Origin: Anaeroglomus sp964630775
Lineage (GTDB): Bacteria > Planctomycetota > Phycisphaerae > Sedimentisphaerales > Anaerohalosphaeraceae
Assembly: GCA_964630775.1 (NCBI GenBank)
Contig: CAZVYY010000012.1
Coordinates: forward strand, 43,490-107,489
Length of the DNA stretch: 64,000 nucleotides
Direction: 5' to 3'
Position numbers and translations under genes: made by a program. Each line of letters starts with the position of its first letter. The stretch's first letter is position 1. The notes under the pieces are model-generated. The model searched no databases, was not told the DNA's origin, and saw only the letters and a list, made by a program, of their open reading frames with translations. This document shows positions 49,515-58,314 of this stretch, one piece after another.

Positions 49515-50657
49515 ATGCGTGATATTATCTGGATAGGCATTGGTGCGGCGATTCTGGCGTTTATGGTGTCCGGATGCGGGAACAAAATCCCCCAGGGCAA
49601 ATATACGCCTGAACAGATGAAGACCATTCCGTTTCCCAACCGTTACGATTTGCCTGTTCCCAGCGGCGGGATGACATTCAATGTGGCGTCGGAAACGGTG
49701 ACGGTCAAGGATTTGACGGTGCTTCTGGAGCAGCAGTTCAAACCCCTGGCCGCTCAGGGCAGTTTCGCGGCGTTTAAGCAGGCGGCTCGTCCGGCCTTTC
49801 GTGAGACGCTCCGCAGCCGGGTTACGGATATTCTGCTGTATGCGGAAGCCAGGAAAAAGGCGCCGGAAACGATTGATGATGCTCTTGATAAGGCTGTGGA
49901 AAGCGAGTTGAAACGGTTTCTGGCTTCGTATGATAACAACCGCGCCCTGGCGGAAAATGCCCTGCGGACGATGGGTTATGACTGGAAGACATATCGTGAT
50001 TTTCAGCGGCGGCTGATTTTAACTCAGTCGTATTTGTCCAAGGAATTTACCGATAAGCGTCCGATTGCTCACAGCGAGATGGTGGACTATTATAACACAC
50101 ATCGGCAGGAGCAATTCTGCTGGGAGGGGAGCATGCAGTTTCGGGCGATTGATCTGATTCCGGCCCGAATGCCGGCGGAACTGATTGGCGAAGGCGAGAC
50201 CGCCGAAACTGCAGCAGTGCGGTTGTCGGTGGAACTGATGGATAAGATTAAGGCCGGTGAGGATTTCGGCAAACTGGCCGAGCAGTATTCCCAGGGGCCT
50301 CTGGCCTCGGCGGGTGGGTTATGGCGGCCGATTACCATTGGCAGCGGCTCACTGCCGGATACGTATGCCATCCTTGAGCAGAGGGCGCTGACGATGGAAC
50401 CCGGACAGGTTGCCGGCCCGCTGACGTCGGAAGGACATCTGTTTATCCTGAAGCTGGAAAGCCGCAAAGACGCCGGATGTAAAACGTTTGAAGAAGTGCA
50501 GGATGCCATCGAGCAGCAGTTCCAGTTCGAATTCCGCAAAGAACAATATTCCAAAATGGTGGAGCGTCTGATGGGGCAGGCCAATGTTCTGCAGATGGAG
50601 CAGTTTCTGGATTACTGTGTCATCGAGGCCTATGCCATGTGGAAACCCAACTCGTAA
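49515..50657 (+). CDS. Lipoprotein peptidyl-prolyl isomerase (parvulin/PpiC type, PrsA/SurA-like)
   Basis: 380 residues. Signal peptide IIWIGIGAAILAFMVSGC with lipobox cysteine near residue 20. A SurA/PrsA-like N-terminal helical chaperone region (about 60-200) includes a motif-rich FRETLRSRVTDILLYAEARKK. The rotamase domain is about 215-345: FRAIDLIPAR, AAVRLSVELMDKIKAGEDFGKLAEQYSQGPLASAGGLW, GQVAGPLTSEGHLFILKLESRK, each in the parvulin order (landmarks SQGPLASAGGLW and VAGPLTSEGHLFIL). A short C-terminal helix follows. It acts outside the cytoplasm in folding exported proteins. The ATG at 49515 follows aaggat; upstream in-frame ATGs would bury the signal peptide. acpS follows 18 bases later. 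Confidence 0.87.
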   Translation: MRDIIWIGIGAAILAFMVSGCGNKIPQGKYTPEQMKTIPFPNRYDLPVPSGGMTFNVASETVTVKDLTVLLEQQFKPLAAQGSFAAFKQAARPAFRETLRSRVTDILLYAEARKKAPETIDDALDKAVESELKRFLASYDNNRALAENALRTMGYDWKTYRDFQRRLILTQSYLSKEFTDKRPIAHSEMVDYYNTHRQEQFCWEGSMQFRAIDLIPARMPAELIGEGETAETAAVRLSVELMDKIKAGEDFGKLAEQYSQGPLASAGGLWRPITIGSGSLPDTYAILEQRALTMEPGQVAGPLTSEGHLFILKLESRKDAGCKTFEEVQDAIEQQFQFEFRKEQYSKMVERLMGQANVLQMEQFLDYCVIEAYAMWKPNS

Positions 50658-50675
50658 CCTGTTGGTGGTGATACG

Positions 50676-51077
50676 ATGAAAATTATTGCGCATGGTATTG
50701 ACCTGGTGGATTTCGGGCGGATTGAGCAGATGCTGAGCCGCCACGGGGAGCGTTTTCTTGGCCGGGTCTTTACCGCCAGAGAGTTAGCGGATGCGGATGC
50801 CGTGAAGAATCGTATCGAAAAACTGTCGGGTCGATTTGCGGCCAAGGAAGCAGTGATGAAGCTGGTCGGCACTGGCTGGCGGGATGGGATTGCCTGGACA
50901 GACGTCGAGGTGGTCAATAATGCACTGGGACGCCCGGTTGTGACCATCTCCGGCAGACTCAAAGAGCTTGCCGACCGCGACGGCATCGAGCAGATTACCC
51001 TGAGCATTACCCACACCTCACAATTTGCGATAGCTTCGGCAGTGGCTTTGGCAGCGGTACCGCCGGCCCAGCCATAA
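50676..51077 (+). CDS. acpS: Holo-[acyl-carrier-protein] synthase
   Basis: 133 residues. Transfers 4'-phosphopantetheine from CoA to acyl carrier protein, activating it for fatty-acid synthesis. Motifs are HGIDLVDFGRIEQML (Mg-binding D, about 6-20), FTARELADAD, GRFAAKEAVMKLVGTGW (catalytic E and K, about 51-67), DVEVVNNALGRPVV and the ending ITLSITHTSQFAIASAVA. Length is typical of the AcpS group-I type. It sits 18 bases after the parvulin gene on the same strand and ends 8 bases before the convergent carboxypeptidase gene. Confidence 0.94.
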   Translation: MKIIAHGIDLVDFGRIEQMLSRHGERFLGRVFTARELADADAVKNRIEKLSGRFAAKEAVMKLVGTGWRDGIAWTDVEVVNNALGRPVVTISGRLKELADRDGIEQITLSITHTSQFAIASAVALAAVPPAQP

Positions 51078-51085
51078 TTTCATGC

Positions 51086-51925
51086 TCATTGTCCCTGATA
51101 ACGCCAATGCCAGGGTTCATATGCCATCTTGCCGCCTTTTGGGTATGAAAGCTCGAATCCGAACCGTCCGGCGTGTTCCAGCAGCCAGCGATATTCCTCC
51201 AATGCTTCAAATTCGGCGGCGTTTTCCTGACCATCTATACCCTGTTCATTGACAAAGTCGATTGCCTGTCGGAGTGGATTGCCATGTTCGCTGAATCCCG
51301 GCCAGGCTACAAATCGGCGGGTTTCAAGGATTGAATACTCGTGATTCTTGAGGTAGAACAGAAACAAATATAGCTGGTAAGCCGGACTTCTGTATCCTGA
51401 AGCAATATATAATGTCTTTCCTATATCCTGCTGCATAGCGTTTGTCATGTTAATATAGGAAATGTAAACGTTTTTGGGTAGAAATTGTGTCTGAGTTATA
51501 TAGGGCTGGCCATTCGCAGAAAGCAGGGTCTGGCTTTCGATTTTTACTAAATCGAGCGGAAAATCCTGAATTAGCTGATAAGGCATATCAATATTTAGTT
51601 GATACGGATTTATCGTTGCGAAAGCTTTCAGAAAAATACGCTGGTTATTATCCAGCGGGGCATATAAATCCTCAAATTGAAGCCAAGCCAGAGTTTGCTG
51701 CTGTCTTCGCTTCTGAATTATCGGTTCCAGACTCCCAAGAACCGACTCGACCATGGCTTGATCCGCATTGGATAGCTTATCTATGTTAATGTTTTCCGGC
51801 TTGCGGCTGAAATCATCACCGTTCGCCATCGCGGATGCTGGCTGTTCAGGACTTGCGATTGTACAGCCGGAACAGACCATGATACAGCCACACACAATCC
51901 CTGTATAAACCAATTTTGTCAGCAT
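51086..51925 (-). CDS. VanY-family D,D-/L,D-carboxypeptidase lipoprotein
   Basis: About 279 residues. Zinc peptidase that trims stem peptides of peptidoglycan. The lipoprotein signal CIMVCSGC ends near residue 20, so it is membrane-anchored outside the cytoplasm. The catalytic domain (about 145-279) has LYIASGYRSPAYQ (substrate side), FSEHGNPLRQAIDF and EPWHWRY. In the family the zinc motif is SxHxxGxAxD; here the first histidine and the aspartate are two residues further apart (H-G-N-P-L-R-Q-A-I-D), while E-x-W-H is intact. gga(g) before the ATG at 51925 supports that start; an earlier in-frame start lacks one. Activity is likely but the spacing is unusual. Confidence 0.84.
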   Translation of the reverse strand: MLTKLVYTGIVCGCIMVCSGCTIASPEQPASAMANGDDFSRKPENINIDKLSNADQAMVESVLGSLEPIIQKRRQQQTLAWLQFEDLYAPLDNNQRIFLKAFATINPYQLNIDMPYQLIQDFPLDLVKIESQTLLSANGQPYITQTQFLPKNVYISYINMTNAMQQDIGKTLYIASGYRSPAYQLYLFLFYLKNHEYSILETRRFVAWPGFSEHGNPLRQAIDFVNEQGIDGQENAAEFEALEEYRWLLEHAGRFGFELSYPKGGKMAYEPWHWRYQGQ

Positions 51926-52042
51926 GAAAACTCCGATAAATGATGAATACATTGGTTTAAGCATCAGAACCTGACATTACATCAAACCCAAAGCTTGTCA
52001 AGCCAATCCGCTGTTTTGTATCGAAGAAATCCGCAAATCCGA

Positions 52043-52071
52043 TTTACATTTAAAACAAATAAAATTACAAT
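52043..52071 (+). promoter_or_regulatory. Candidate promoter for the sensor kinase
   Basis: TTTACA (52043-52048), 17-base spacer, TACAAT (52066-52071), 63 bases before the ATG at 52134. Confidence 0.5.
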
Positions 52072-52133
52072 ACGTGTGAAGGCTGGATTAAAAGAGGTAC
52101 CTTGTATCGAATCAGGCGAACATGGAAGGGATT

Positions 52134-55100
52134 ATGAGGCGGAGAATAGCGACTGGATTATGGATTGTACTGGGTCTGACGGGGTTTTTGTCTGGACGGA
52201 TCACAGCCGAGCCGAATCAGGCCGTCCATCCGATACTGACTGAAAGTCAGAGGCAATGGCTGGCGGACCATCCGAATCTGCGGATTGGATTTACAGCCAT
52301 TCCGCCGCAGGTCTTTTACGACCCGGCGACGCAGACTTTATCCGGCCTGTGCATCGATTTTATTCGGGCCGTGGAAAAACAATTGGGGTATCAATTTGAA
52401 CTGGAGTATTTTGATACCTGGGATGCGATGATGCAGGCGGCCTATCAGGGACAAATTCATGTGATTTATGCGGCCCAGAAAACCCCGGTACGTGAAGAAT
52501 CGTTTTTATTTACACAGCCCTATCTCGAATTTGAGAATATGATTGTGACCACCCGCAAAACCCAAGGGACTCTTCGCATGAGGGATCTGCAGGGTAAAAA
52601 AGTGGCGACGGTTCAGGGGGCGGCGCTACAGGAAGATATTGCACGGCTTTATCCATCCATTGAACTGGTGCCGGTAGAAGACGAGCTGCGAGGCCTGCTG
52701 CTGGTGTCTTTTTATGAAGCTGATGCAATGGTTATTGAACCGTCGCGAGCCAGTTATATCATTGAAGACAAGGGCATTAACAATCTTCGCGTGGCCGGGC
52801 CGACGGGATTGTATTTCCGACTGGGCTATATGGTCCGCAAGGATATGCCGGAGTTGTGCGAGATTCTCAATGCAGGTCTTGCGGCAATCGGGCCTGGGCA
52901 GCGTCAGGCTATGATGAACCAGTGGATTCGCCTCCAATTGCCGGCGAATTTGCGTTATCTGTGGTGGATTCTGGGCGGCTTATTGGGTTCGGTGGTCGTT
53001 ATTGTTTTTCTGAATGTGTCCTTGCGCAGCCAGGTCCGCCGCCGCACCCGTGATCTGCAGAACGAGCTGCATCGACGCGAGCAGGCCGAACGGGAACGGA
53101 ATTATATCGAGGAGCAGTTCCGTCATGTAATTGAATTTTGTCCGCTGGGGGTTCTGATTTATCATTTGGCCGATGATGGGCGATTGATTCTCAGGGGGGC
53201 CAACACCGCGGCGGAAAGAATCCTGAAAACCGATCTTCGCCCGCTGCTGGGCAAGCGTATGGAGGACGCCTTCCCAGCCCTGGCCCTGACCGATATTCCG
53301 GAGCGGTACCGTCGCATCTGCGTTAATGGAATCCCCTGGGGGGTTGAGGAACTGCCGTATGGAAACGGTGTGATTCAGGGAACCTTTCAGATGTATGCCT
53401 TTCAGACGGCGCCCGGCCGTCTGGCGGTGATGTTTTCGGATGTATCGGATCGCATCCAGGCACAGGCGGCGCTGCGCCGTTCCGAAGCCCAACTGGCCAG
53501 CCTGTTCCGGGCGGCACCGGCAGGACTGGGCCTGGTGGCCAATCGTGTTTTCCTGCAGGTCAATGAACGATTCTGCCAGATGCTGGGTTATGTCTCTGAA
53601 GAATTAATTGGTCAAAATACCCGCATGATTTATGCCGACGACGAGGAATATCAGCGTGTCGGCAATCAGTGGTACAAGCAGATTGAAGCCGAGGGGCTGG
53701 GTGTGGTGCGGACCACGTTTCAGCACAAAGACGGCCATAAGGTGGAAATTCTGCTGACTGCCTCCCCCATAGAGCCTCAGGATATGACCAAAGGCGTCAG
53801 CTTTGCGGCCCTGGATATCACGGATTATGTTCATGTCAGCCAGGAGTTGTCCGAATCCGAAGCCCGGCTGTCCAGTGTCTTTCGGGCCGCTCCGGCGGGA
53901 ATCGGTGTGGTGGTCAATCGTGTGTTTATTCAGGTCAATGATTATATCTGCCGGATGCTGGGATACACCAGGGAGGAATTACTGGGGCAAAGCTCCCGGA
54001 TGATTTATCCCACGCAGGAAGAGTATGAACGGGTGGGTTCTGAAAAATATGCCCAGATTCGTCTGACCGGGACCGGTTCGATTCAGACCCGGTGGAAAAC
54101 CAAAGACGGCAGGATTCTGGATGTGCTGCTGAACTCTGCGGCCCTGGATCCGCAGGATTTATCCAAAGGCTCTGCGTTTACAGCACTGGATATTACCGAA
54201 CGCATTGCTGCACAGCGTCAACTGGAAGAGAACCAGCGGCTGCTGGATGGTATTTTCCAGACCGCGCCGGTGGGGCTGTTTTTGCTGGACAAAGACAAGC
54301 GTTATATCAAAGTCAATCGTCATCTGGCTCAGCTTAACGGTGTTTCCATGGAGAAGCATCTGGGGCACACGGTGGAAGAAATCGTTCCGGCTGTGGCGTC
54401 GCATATTGACCTGCTCTGGCCTGCGGTATTTGAGCAGGGCAATGCGGTTTTTAATCATCTGGTCGAATTCATCAAAGGGCCCGACAATCCATGTACTGTC
54501 TATGCGATGGTCAATGTCTATCCCTACTGCGGCCCCGACGGCGGAGTCATCGGCATGCTGGGCAGTGTGGTCAATATTACGGGGATCAAGCAGATGGAAG
54601 TGGCCCTGGCCGAGAGTCAGCGGCAGATGTCCACCCTGCTGGGGAATCTGCCCGGCATTGCGTTCCGATGCAAAAATAATCATGACTGGACGATTGAATT
54701 TATCAGCAAGGCCTGTCAGGACCTCAGCGGGTATTCGGATGAGGAATTTCAAAGCGGGACGTTGTCCTGGAATGAGGTGATTTGTCCGGATGACCGTCAG
54801 TATGTCTGGGATGAAATTCAAAAAGCCCTGGACCAGCGTGCGGTGTATCGGATCGAGTACCGAATTCGAACCCGCGATGGACAGGAAAAGTGGGTTTGGG
54901 AGCAGGGATGCGGCATCTTCAACGATGCCGGCCAGGTGGTTGCCCTCGAAGGTCTGATTATTGATATCTCCGTTCGCAAGAAAATCAAGCAGGTGCTCGA
55001 ACTGACGCAGCGCACGGTGGATTATGCCGCCGATGCGATTTACTGGTTTAATCAGGACCGGAGGATTGTGTATGCCAATGATGCGGCATGCAGACTGCTG

Positions 55101-58100
55101 GGGTATAGCCGGGATGATCTGCTTAAACTGAAAATCGAAGACATCGATGCCCGGTATCGGACAGAGGACTGGCCTGCTTTCTGGGAGGAGATCAAAGTCC
55201 AGCGCACCCGGCATGTGGAAACACTCCATCGCTGCAAAGACGGAAGGACTCTGCCGCTGGAAATCAGTTCGTTCTTTATGGAGTACGAAGGACGTCAACT
55301 GGTTTGTGCCTATGCCCGCGATATCAGCGACCGCAAAAAATACCAGGACGCCCTGGATGTATTTATCCGCAGCGTCGCCTCGCATTCCGGCAAGGCCATG
55401 CTGGAGGATTTTGTCAAGCAGATCGCCGGCCTGCTCGGGGCCGATTATGTGATGCTTGGCAGGCTGACGGATATGGATCAGGGGCTGGTCGAGGGACTGG
55501 CCATCTGGGCTCAGGGAGAACTGGTCGAGCCGTTTACCTGGCTGCTCAAAGATACCCCCTGCGAGTCAATCCGTTCCGAATCGCTGCGTACGATTACCGA
55601 TGGGGTCTCGGAATTATACCCCAAAGATACCATGCTCAGGACTTTCGGCATTCATGGATACATCGGCATGTCGATCCTGGATGCCCGCCAGACGCCTGTG
55701 GGCCTGCTCAAGGTTCTGTTTCGCAAACCGATTGAGGATACGCGGTTTTATGAATCCATTCTGCGGATTTTTGCCAACCAGATATCGATGGAATTTCAGC
55801 GGATGGAGTCGCAGCGGCTGCTGCAGTTTATTCAGTTCGCGGTGGATCATGTCGGGGAGTCAGCGTATTGGATGGAGTCTGACGGCAAACTGGTATACGT
55901 GAATAATGCGGCCTGTCAGGAATTAGGGTACTCGCGTGAGGAATTATTGACCAAGTCCGTGATCGATATCGATCCGAATTTCGACTCGGAGCGATTCCGG
56001 CTGCACTGGCAGCAGCTTCGAGACAAGGGCAGCGCTCGCTTTGAATCGCATCACAAGACCCGGGACGGGCGTATCTTTCCGGTTGAAATATCCGCCAATT
56101 ACGTGGAATATGGCGGCAAGGAATACCATTGTTCATTTGCCCATGATATCAGTGATCGCAAACGATACCAGATGGCCATCGATGCATTCATCCGTACGGT
56201 ATCGACCTGTACGGGTCAGGATATGTTCCGGGGCTTTGTTGAGCATCTGTCCGAACAGCTCCATGCGGATATGACGGTCATTGGGCGTCTGTGCAATGCG
56301 CCGGATTACCGGGTCCAGACCCTGGCGGTGTTCAAGGATGGACAGTCTGCGGAGAATTTCAGTTACCCCCTGGCCGGCACCCCGTGCGAGCAGTCGGTGT
56401 TAAGCAAAGATCGGCTCTGCGTGCTGAATTCCCTGGACCAGGTGCTGGCCGCCGATCATGCATTGATTCAGCAGGGATTCAGAGCGTATATCGGTATGCC
56501 GCTGCATAATCTCAAAGGCGAATTAATTGGGGTGATCTGCTCGTTTTTCCGCAGACCTCTGGAAGACAGCCAGTACGAGCAGTCTATTCTGAAAATCTAT
56601 GCCAATCAGGCCGCCATCGAGATTCAGCGCCTGGAAGCCCAGGTGGAACTGGCCAACAGTGAATACCGGTTCCGCGAAATGTTCGCCCGCATGAGCAATG
56701 CCGTAGTGATTTTAAAGGCGATCCATGACGGCGAAGATTTTGAGATGGTGGATGTCAATCCCGCCTGTCAGCGTGTTGAAAAACTGTCTCGGGAACAACT
56801 GGTGGGCCGCCGGTTGCGGGATATTTTCCCGGCCATCGAGGGGCATCAGGCAATGGACTTTGCCCGGCGGGTGTGGCGCACCGGGCAGCCTGAACATCTG
56901 CCGATGGTCTTTTATCGGGATGAACGGATTGTTACCTGGCGTGAGGGGTATGGCTATCGACTGCCGACGGGCGAACTGGTCATATTGTATGACGATATCA
57001 CCGAACGCAAGCGGGCCGAGGATGCCATTCAGTTCAATGCCGAGCGGATGCAGGCACTGCTCAGGCTCAATCAGATGACCGGTGCTTCGATCAAGGAGAT
57101 CACTGATTATGCCCTTGAAGAAGCGGTCCGCCTGACTCGCAGCAAGGTGGGGTACCTGGCGTTTGTCAATGAAGAGCAGACGGTTCTGACCATATATTCC
57201 TGGTCGAAGGAGGCCATGCAGGAATGCCGGATGAGTGAAAAGCCGATTTTCTACGAGGCTGCCAAAACCGGATTGTGGGGAGAAGCGCTGCGTCAGCGCA
57301 AGCCCATTATCACCAATGATTATACTGCCGACAATCCGTTCAAGAAAGGATTGCCCGAAGGTCATGTGCCCCTCAAACGGCACATGAATGTCCCGGTTAT
57401 TGTCGGTTCACGGGTGGTTGTGATTGCCGGGGTAGGCAACAAAGCTGAGGAATATGACCAGACCGATGTGCAGCAGTTGACGCTGCTGATGGAAGGCATG
57501 TGGCGGCTGGTGGAACGCATCCAGGCCCATCAGGCCAGCGAAAAGCTGATGAAGGAAATTCAGGCTAAAAATGAAGAATTGGAAAGCATTGTATTTGTGG
57601 CCTCGCATGACCTGCGGAGTCCCCTGATTAATATTCAGGGATTTGCCGGCGAACTGCAGAAAAGCTGCCGCGAACTGACCGTCCTGCTGGGCCGGGAAGC
57701 ACTCAGCGAGAAAAACAGCCGGGTGATCCGGCGTCTGCTGGATGAAGATATTCCCGAATCGATCGGTTTTATCTCCGCCGGCACGGTGAAAATGGATGCC
57801 CTGGTCAACGGGCTTTTGCAGATAGCGCGTATCGGCACCATGCAGATGCATATCGAGTCAATCGATATGAACCGGCTGATGGCCAACATTCTCAAAACCG
57901 TCCAGTACCAGATGCGCGAATATGAAATCGAGCTTCGTGTGGAGTCGCTGCCGCGGTGCATGGGGGACTGGGTGCATTTGAATCAGGTCTTTTCAAATCT
58001 GATTGACAATGCCATCAAATACCGTCACCCCAGCCGCAAAGCCGTCATTGAAGTCTTTGCGCAATCTGCCGACAATCGGGTGACATATACGGTTAAGGAT

Positions 58101-58310
58101 AACGGTATCGGCATTCCCGTCGAGCATTCAGACAAGATTTTCGAGGTGTTTCATCGTCTGAATCCGGCCGGTCCTGTCAAAGGAGAAGGGTTGGGGCTGA
58201 CGATTGTTCGCCGAATTCTGGACCGTCTGGACGGCAAGATACGTGTTGAGTCCTCCCCGGACAAAGGTGCGGCTTTTATCGTGGAACTGCCTGCTGTGAA
58301 TCAGCGATAA
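52134..58310 (+). CDS. Giant multi-PAS/GAF sensor histidine kinase with periplasmic solute-binding domain
   Basis: 2,058 residues. Signal peptide, then a family-3 solute-binding domain (about 45-265; LRIGFTAIPPQVFYDP, LSGLCIDFIRAVEKQLGY), a membrane helix (about 275-295), and a cytoplasmic chain: PAS1 about 323-445, PAS2 448-570, PAS3 572-696, PAS4 698-824, PAS5 826-953, PAS6 956-1073, GAF1 1074-1225, PAS7 1226-1348, GAF2 1349-1505, PAS8 1508-1632, GAF3 1638-1800. The kinase follows: H box FVASHDLRSPLINI (His about 1824), N box VFSNLIDNAIKY, G1 DNGIGIPVEHSDKIFEVF and G2 GEGLGLTIVRRIL. No receiver domain or neighbouring response regulator. PAS2/PAS3 are near-duplicates and PAS6-GAF1/PAS7-GAF2 form a second duplication. 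ggaaggg precedes the ATG at 52134; a start at 52122 is also possible. Confidence 0.93.
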   Translation: MRRRIATGLWIVLGLTGFLSGRITAEPNQAVHPILTESQRQWLADHPNLRIGFTAIPPQVFYDPATQTLSGLCIDFIRAVEKQLGYQFELEYFDTWDAMMQAAYQGQIHVIYAAQKTPVREESFLFTQPYLEFENMIVTTRKTQGTLRMRDLQGKKVATVQGAALQEDIARLYPSIELVPVEDELRGLLLVSFYEADAMVIEPSRASYIIEDKGINNLRVAGPTGLYFRLGYMVRKDMPELCEILNAGLAAIGPGQRQAMMNQWIRLQLPANLRYLWWILGGLLGSVVVIVFLNVSLRSQVRRRTRDLQNELHRREQAERERNYIEEQFRHVIEFCPLGVLIYHLADDGRLILRGANTAAERILKTDLRPLLGKRMEDAFPALALTDIPERYRRICVNGIPWGVEELPYGNGVIQGTFQMYAFQTAPGRLAVMFSDVSDRIQAQAALRRSEAQLASLFRAAPAGLGLVANRVFLQVNERFCQMLGYVSEELIGQNTRMIYADDEEYQRVGNQWYKQIEAEGLGVVRTTFQHKDGHKVEILLTASPIEPQDMTKGVSFAALDITDYVHVSQELSESEARLSSVFRAAPAGIGVVVNRVFIQVNDYICRMLGYTREELLGQSSRMIYPTQEEYERVGSEKYAQIRLTGTGSIQTRWKTKDGRILDVLLNSAALDPQDLSKGSAFTALDITERIAAQRQLEENQRLLDGIFQTAPVGLFLLDKDKRYIKVNRHLAQLNGVSMEKHLGHTVEEIVPAVASHIDLLWPAVFEQGNAVFNHLVEFIKGPDNPCTVYAMVNVYPYCGPDGGVIGMLGSVVNITGIKQMEVALAESQRQMSTLLGNLPGIAFRCKNNHDWTIEFISKACQDLSGYSDEEFQSGTLSWNEVICPDDRQYVWDEIQKALDQRAVYRIEYRIRTRDGQEKWVWEQGCGIFNDAGQVVALEGLIIDISVRKKIKQVLELTQRTVDYAADAIYWFNQDRRIVYANDAACRLLGYSRDDLLKLKIEDIDARYRTEDWPAFWEEIKVQRTRHVETLHRCKDGRTLPLEISSFFMEYEGRQLVCAYARDISDRKKYQDALDVFIRSVASHSGKAMLEDFVKQIAGLLGADYVMLGRLTDMDQGLVEGLAIWAQGELVEPFTWLLKDTPCESIRSESLRTITDGVSELYPKDTMLRTFGIHGYIGMSILDARQTPVGLLKVLFRKPIEDTRFYESILRIFANQISMEFQRMESQRLLQFIQFAVDHVGESAYWMESDGKLVYVNNAACQELGYSREELLTKSVIDIDPNFDSERFRLHWQQLRDKGSARFESHHKTRDGRIFPVEISANYVEYGGKEYHCSFAHDISDRKRYQMAIDAFIRTVSTCTGQDMFRGFVEHLSEQLHADMTVIGRLCNAPDYRVQTLAVFKDGQSAENFSYPLAGTPCEQSVLSKDRLCVLNSLDQVLAADHALIQQGFRAYIGMPLHNLKGELIGVICSFFRRPLEDSQYEQSILKIYANQAAIEIQRLEAQVELANSEYRFREMFARMSNAVVILKAIHDGEDFEMVDVNPACQRVEKLSREQLVGRRLRDIFPAIEGHQAMDFARRVWRTGQPEHLPMVFYRDERIVTWREGYGYRLPTGELVILYDDITERKRAEDAIQFNAERMQALLRLNQMTGASIKEITDYALEEAVRLTRSKVGYLAFVNEEQTVLTIYSWSKEAMQECRMSEKPIFYEAAKTGLWGEALRQRKPIITNDYTADNPFKKGLPEGHVPLKRHMNVPVIVGSRVVVIAGVGNKAEEYDQTDVQQLTLLMEGMWRLVERIQAHQASEKLMKEIQAKNEELESIVFVASHDLRSPLINIQGFAGELQKSCRELTVLLGREALSEKNSRVIRRLLDEDIPESIGFISAGTVKMDALVNGLLQIARIGTMQMHIESIDMNRLMANILKTVQYQMREYEIELRVESLPRCMGDWVHLNQVFSNLIDNAIKYRHPSRKAVIEVFAQSADNRVTYTVKDNGIGIPVEHSDKIFEVFHRLNPAGPVKGEGLGLTIVRRILDRLDGKIRVESSPDKGAAFIVELPAVNQR

Positions 58311-58314
58311 TGAG

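Noticed and set aside
54159..55385. 408-codon minus-strand frame
   Set aside because: Antisense to PAS domains of the sensor kinase; no motif.
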